Below are positions 60,993 to 64,000 of a stretch of 64,000 nucleotides of DNA, piece by piece (positions within the stretch are counted from its first letter, which is position 1; each line of letters starts with the position of its first letter). This stretch comes from Eopsaltria australis. Its lineage: Eukaryota > Chordata > Aves > Passeriformes > Petroicidae. The notes beneath the pieces are model-generated. The model searched no databases. It saw only the letters and a list, made by a program, of their open reading frames with translations, and was not told the DNA's origin. The stretch lies in the NCBI GenBank assembly GCA_034509425.1, contig JAVTVJ010011268.1, forward strand, positions 1 to 64,000, given 5' to 3'. A program made the translations under genes and the position numbers.

Positions 60993-62029
60993 TAGCGCCA
61001 CCTAGTGGCCGGGAGGTCTCAGTGCCTGCCGCGCTAGAGCCAGGCCGAGCAGGAGCTGCGCATGCGCCGCCTGCTGGGGGAGGAGTCGCCCGTCAGGCCA
61101 CGCCCCTGGGGGCGGGGCCGTGGACGCTATGCAAATAAGGCGGCCTTAGATGGGAAAAATGAGCAACTATGGAAAAGATGGCTGAAAATGGAGGAAAATG
61201 CGGTTTTTAGGGGGGAAAAGGGGGATCTGGGGCAGTTTGGGGGGATTTGGGGAAAATTGGGGCAGTTCTGGGTCATTTTGGGGACTTTTTGAGGAAGTTT
61301 TGGGTCATTTTGGGTCTTTTGGAGGGCTTGGGGAAACACTTGATGCAAATGATGGAAATGCGATTAATTAACGCTGATGGACTCTGCTTTTCATGCAAAT
61401 GAAGTTTATTGCAAGGGAATGAATAAGATTTAATTGAATCACGCCTGTATTTTTGCAAAAAAATGATGAATATTCACCGACTATACGCAAATGAGGTTGG
61501 AGTGTGGATGTTGGTGTTAGGCCACGCCCCTTTTGATTCAAACAAGGCCCCGTGATCACTGGGTGTGGCCACGCCCTTTATGCTAATCAGGGACAAATAG
61601 GGTCAGCCCAAAACCCCCCAAATTCATCCCAAAATCCTGCTCAGATCCTTCTAAACCCCTCAGGGACCCCCAAAATCCCCCAAATTCACCCCAAAATCCA
61701 CTTCAGATCCCCGTAAACCGCTTCACGTGACCCCCAAAATCTCCCCCAAATTCACCCCAAAATCCACTTCAGGTGCCCCTAAACCCCTCAGGGACCCCAA
61801 AATCCCCCAAATTCACCCCACAAATCCACTTCAGATTCCCCCTAAACGCTCAGGGACACCCAAAATCCCCCAAATTCACCCCAAAATCCACTTCAGGTGC
61901 CCCTAAACCCCTCAGGGATCCCCAAAATCCACCAAATTCACCCCACAATCCCCCATATTCTACCTGGGACCCCCATCATCCCCTACATTTCCCCCCAAAG
62001 CCCTCAGATCGCCTCCAAACCCACTGCGT
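60993..62029 (+). repeat. Unit 67, 1037 bp, 5 subrepeats
   Basis: Sites intact. GGGGCCGTGGACGC replaces the SacII/NotI overlap. Confidence 0.96.
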
Positions 62030-62939
62030 TAGCGCCACCTAGTGGCCGGGAGGTCTCAGTGCCTGCCGGGCTAGAGCCAGGCCGAGCAGGAGCTGCGCAT
62101 GCGCGCCTGCTGGGGGAGGAGTCGCCCGTCAGGCCACGCCCCTGGGGGCGGGGCCGCGGCCGCTATGCAAATGAGGCGGCCTTAGATGGGAAAAATGAGC
62201 AAATATGGAAAAGATGGATGAAAATGGAGGAAAATGCGGTTTTTAGGGGGGAAAAGGGGGATCTGGGGGCAGTTTGGGGGGATTTGGGGAAAATTGGGGC
62301 AGTTCTGGGTCATTTTTGGGGACTTTTTGGGGAAGTTTTGGGTCATTTTGGGTCTTTTGGAGGGCTTGGGGAAACACTTGATGCAAATGATGGAAATGCG
62401 ATTAATTAACGCTGATGGACTCTGCTTTTCATGCAAATGAAGTTTATTGCAAGGGAATGAATAAGATTTAATTGAATCACGCCTGTATTTATGCAAAAAA
62501 ATGATGAATATTCACCGACTATACGCAAATGAGGTTGGAGTGTGGATGTTGGTGTTAGGCCACGCCCCTTTTGATTCAAACAAGGCCCCGTGATCACTGG
62601 GTGTGGCCACGCCCTTTATGCTAATCAGGGACAAATATGTTCAGCCCAAAACCCCCCAACTTCACCCCAAAATCCTGCTCAGATCTCCCTAAACCCCTCA
62701 GGGACCCCCAAAATCCCCCAAATTCACCCCAAAATCCACTTCAGATCCCCCTAAACCGCTCAGGGACACACAAAATCCCCCAAATTCACCCCAAAATCCA
62801 CTTCAAGTGCCGCTAAACCCCTCAGGGATCCCCAAAATCCACCAAATTCACACCACAATCCCCCATATTCTACCTGGGACCTCCATCATCCCCTACATTT
62901 CCCCCCAAAGCCCTCAGATCGCCTCAAAACCCACTGCGT
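62030..62939 (+). repeat. Unit 68, 910 bp, 3 subrepeats
   Basis: NRF1 palindrome intact, followed by a 2-bp deletion. YY1-like site changed to AAGATGGATG. Confidence 0.95.
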
Positions 62940-63850
62940 TAGCGCCACCTAGTGGCCGGGAGGTCTCAGTGCCTGCCGTGCTAGAGCCAGGCCGAGCAGG
63001 AGCTGCGCATGCGCCGCCTGCTGGGGGAGGAGTCGCCCGTCAGGCCACGCCCCTGGGGGCGGGGCCGCGGCCGCTATGCAAATGAGGCGGACTTAGATGG
63101 GAAAAATGAGCAAATATGGAAAAGATGGCTGAAAATGGAGGAAAATGCGGTTTTTAGGGGGGAAAAGGGGGATCTGGCGGCAGTTTGGGGGGATTTGGGG
63201 AAAATTGGGGCAGTTCTGGGTCATTTTGGGGACTTTTTGGGGAAGTTTTGGGTCATTTTGGGTCTTTTGGAGGGCTTGGAGAAACACTTGATGCAAATGA
63301 TGGAAATGCGATTAATTAACGCTGATGGACTCTGCTTTTCATGCAAATGAAGTTTATTGCAAGGGAATTGATAAGATTTAATTGAATCACGCCTGTATTT
63401 ATGCAAATAAATGAATATTCACCGACTATACGCAAATTGAGGTGGAGTGTGGAATGTTCGGTGTTAGGCCACGCCCCTTTTGATTCAAACAAGGACCCGT
63501 GATCACTGGGTGTGGCCACGCCCTTTATGCTAATCAGCGGACAAAATATTGCGTCAGCCAAAAACCCTCCAACTTCACCCAAAATCCTGCTCAGATCCTT
63601 CTAAACCCCTCAGGACCCCCAAAATCCCCCAAATTCACCCCAAAATCCACTTCAGATCCCCCTAAACCGCCTCAGGGACACCCAAAATCCCCAAATTCAC
63701 CCCAAAATCCACCTCAGGTGCCCCTAAACCCCTCAGCGATCCCCAAAATCCACCAAATTCACCCCACAATCCCCCATATTCTACCTGGGACCCCCATCAT
63801 CCCCTACATTTCCCCCCAAAGCCCTCAGATCGCCTCAAAACCCACTGCGT
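62940..63850 (+). repeat. Unit 69, 911 bp, 3 subrepeats
   Basis: Sites intact. Irregular at 63420-63570. Confidence 0.95.
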
Positions 63851-64000
63851 TAGCGCCACCTAGTGGCCGGGAGGTCTCAGTGCCTGCCGGGCTAGAGCCA
63901 GGCCGAGCAGGAGCTGCGCATGCGCCGCCTGCTGGGGGAGGAGTCGCCCGTCAGGCCACCGCCCTGGGGGCGGGGCCGCGGCCGCTATGCAAATGAGGCG
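63851..64000 (+). repeat. Unit 70, partial (right window edge)
   Basis: Only the CTCF-like site, NRF1 palindrome, GC box and octamer 1 are inside the window. Confidence 0.95.

Larger units (their letters stand above)
1..64000 (+). repeat. Macrosatellite array, ~914-bp unit, about 70 copies
   Basis: Directly visible: the same ordered sequence recurs from the first to the last base, always in one orientation, with no unique DNA between copies. The anchor TAGCGCCACCTAGTGGCCGG or a recognisable variant occurs 70 times. The first is at 791 and the last at 63851, so the mean spacing is 63060/69, about 914 bp. Around 50 anchors are exact. Units match closely over most of their length, with differences concentrated in subrepeat number and in short indel-rich patches. 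Both ends of the window cut through a unit, so the true array is longer. Units are numbered here from the anchor that begins them. There is no conserved reading frame: the internal period is 62 bp (not a multiple of three) and one-base indels are common. I do not recognise it as a named satellite. Organism inferred as probably bird. Confidence 0.97.

Noticed and set aside
1..64000. CRISPR array
   Set aside because: The repeats are far too long, the sequence between anchors is itself repeated rather than unique spacers, and the composition is vertebrate-like.
1..64000. Known chicken satellites (41-bp CNM/PO41, W-chromosome XhoI/EcoRI families, the 2.2-kb MHM repeat)
   Set aside because: Unit length and sequence style do not fit what I know of these. 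A database search was not possible, so a less familiar named satellite cannot be excluded.
1..64000. Transposable element or endogenous retrovirus tandem copies
   Set aside because: No long terminal repeats, target-site duplications, reverse transcriptase or transposase reading frames, or poly-A tails in any unit.

Overview
The whole 64 kb window is one uninterrupted head-to-tail tandem repeat (a macrosatellite). All copies have the same orientation, and the array runs off both ends of the window. I count 70 occurrences of one anchor site, which gives 69 complete units plus a partial unit at each end. The mean unit is about 914 bp and the commonest length is 909-913 bp. I see no protein-coding gene, rRNA, tRNA, CRISPR array, transposon or unique flanking sequence. 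The C-rich/G-rich minisatellite style, the GC-rich CpG-dense segments and the repeated GGCCACGCCC and ATGCWAATGAGG words resemble avian (microchromosome-like) DNA. That host assignment is an impression from composition, not a match to a named repeat, and another sauropsid is possible.

Each unit, phased on its anchor, reads in this order on the + strand. (1) A near-perfect CTCF-like site on the minus strand. (2) About 60 bp downstream, an NRF1-type palindrome TGCGCATGCGC. (3) A KLF-like box and a GC box overlapping SacII and NotI sites. (4) A first POU octamer ATGCAAAT. (5) A YY1-like AAGATGGCTG. (6) A G-rich block able to form G-quadruplexes on the + strand. (7) An AT-rich segment of about 250 bp with three octamers (the third often ATGCAAAA), an ACGCAAAT near-octamer and TTAATTAA. 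(8) Two KLF-like boxes, a GTGATCAC palindrome and ATGCTAAT. (9) A C-rich block of 62-bp subrepeats, usually 2 to 5. (10) A C-rich segment of about 100 bp leading into the next CTCF-like site. The spacing of CTCF, NRF1, GC box, octamer and YY1 motifs looks like a TATA-less CpG-island promoter repeated about 70 times.

Unit length changes mainly in 62-bp steps (about 848, 910, 972 and 1034 bp, and one unit of 1407 bp) and follows the subrepeat count. Smaller events are a recurrent 32-bp G-block deletion, a 28-bp deletion shared by every third unit between 45 and 55 kb, and one internal deletion near 4006 that leaves a 494-bp unit. Shared private variants tie the left edge (0-3.7 kb) to 43-53 kb. 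A run of eight consecutive short units lies at 20.6-27.4 kb. About 29 short patches carry dense single-base indels while the rest of their units is nearly identical to the other copies, which suggests local consensus errors.

The best candidate for a new system is the array as a whole: a directional CTCF macrosatellite with an embedded promoter-like module, similar in plan to mammalian DXZ4 and D4Z4 but with a different sequence, a much shorter unit and no conserved ORF. Binding and transcription are inferred from motifs only. All counts and unit boundaries were read by eye.
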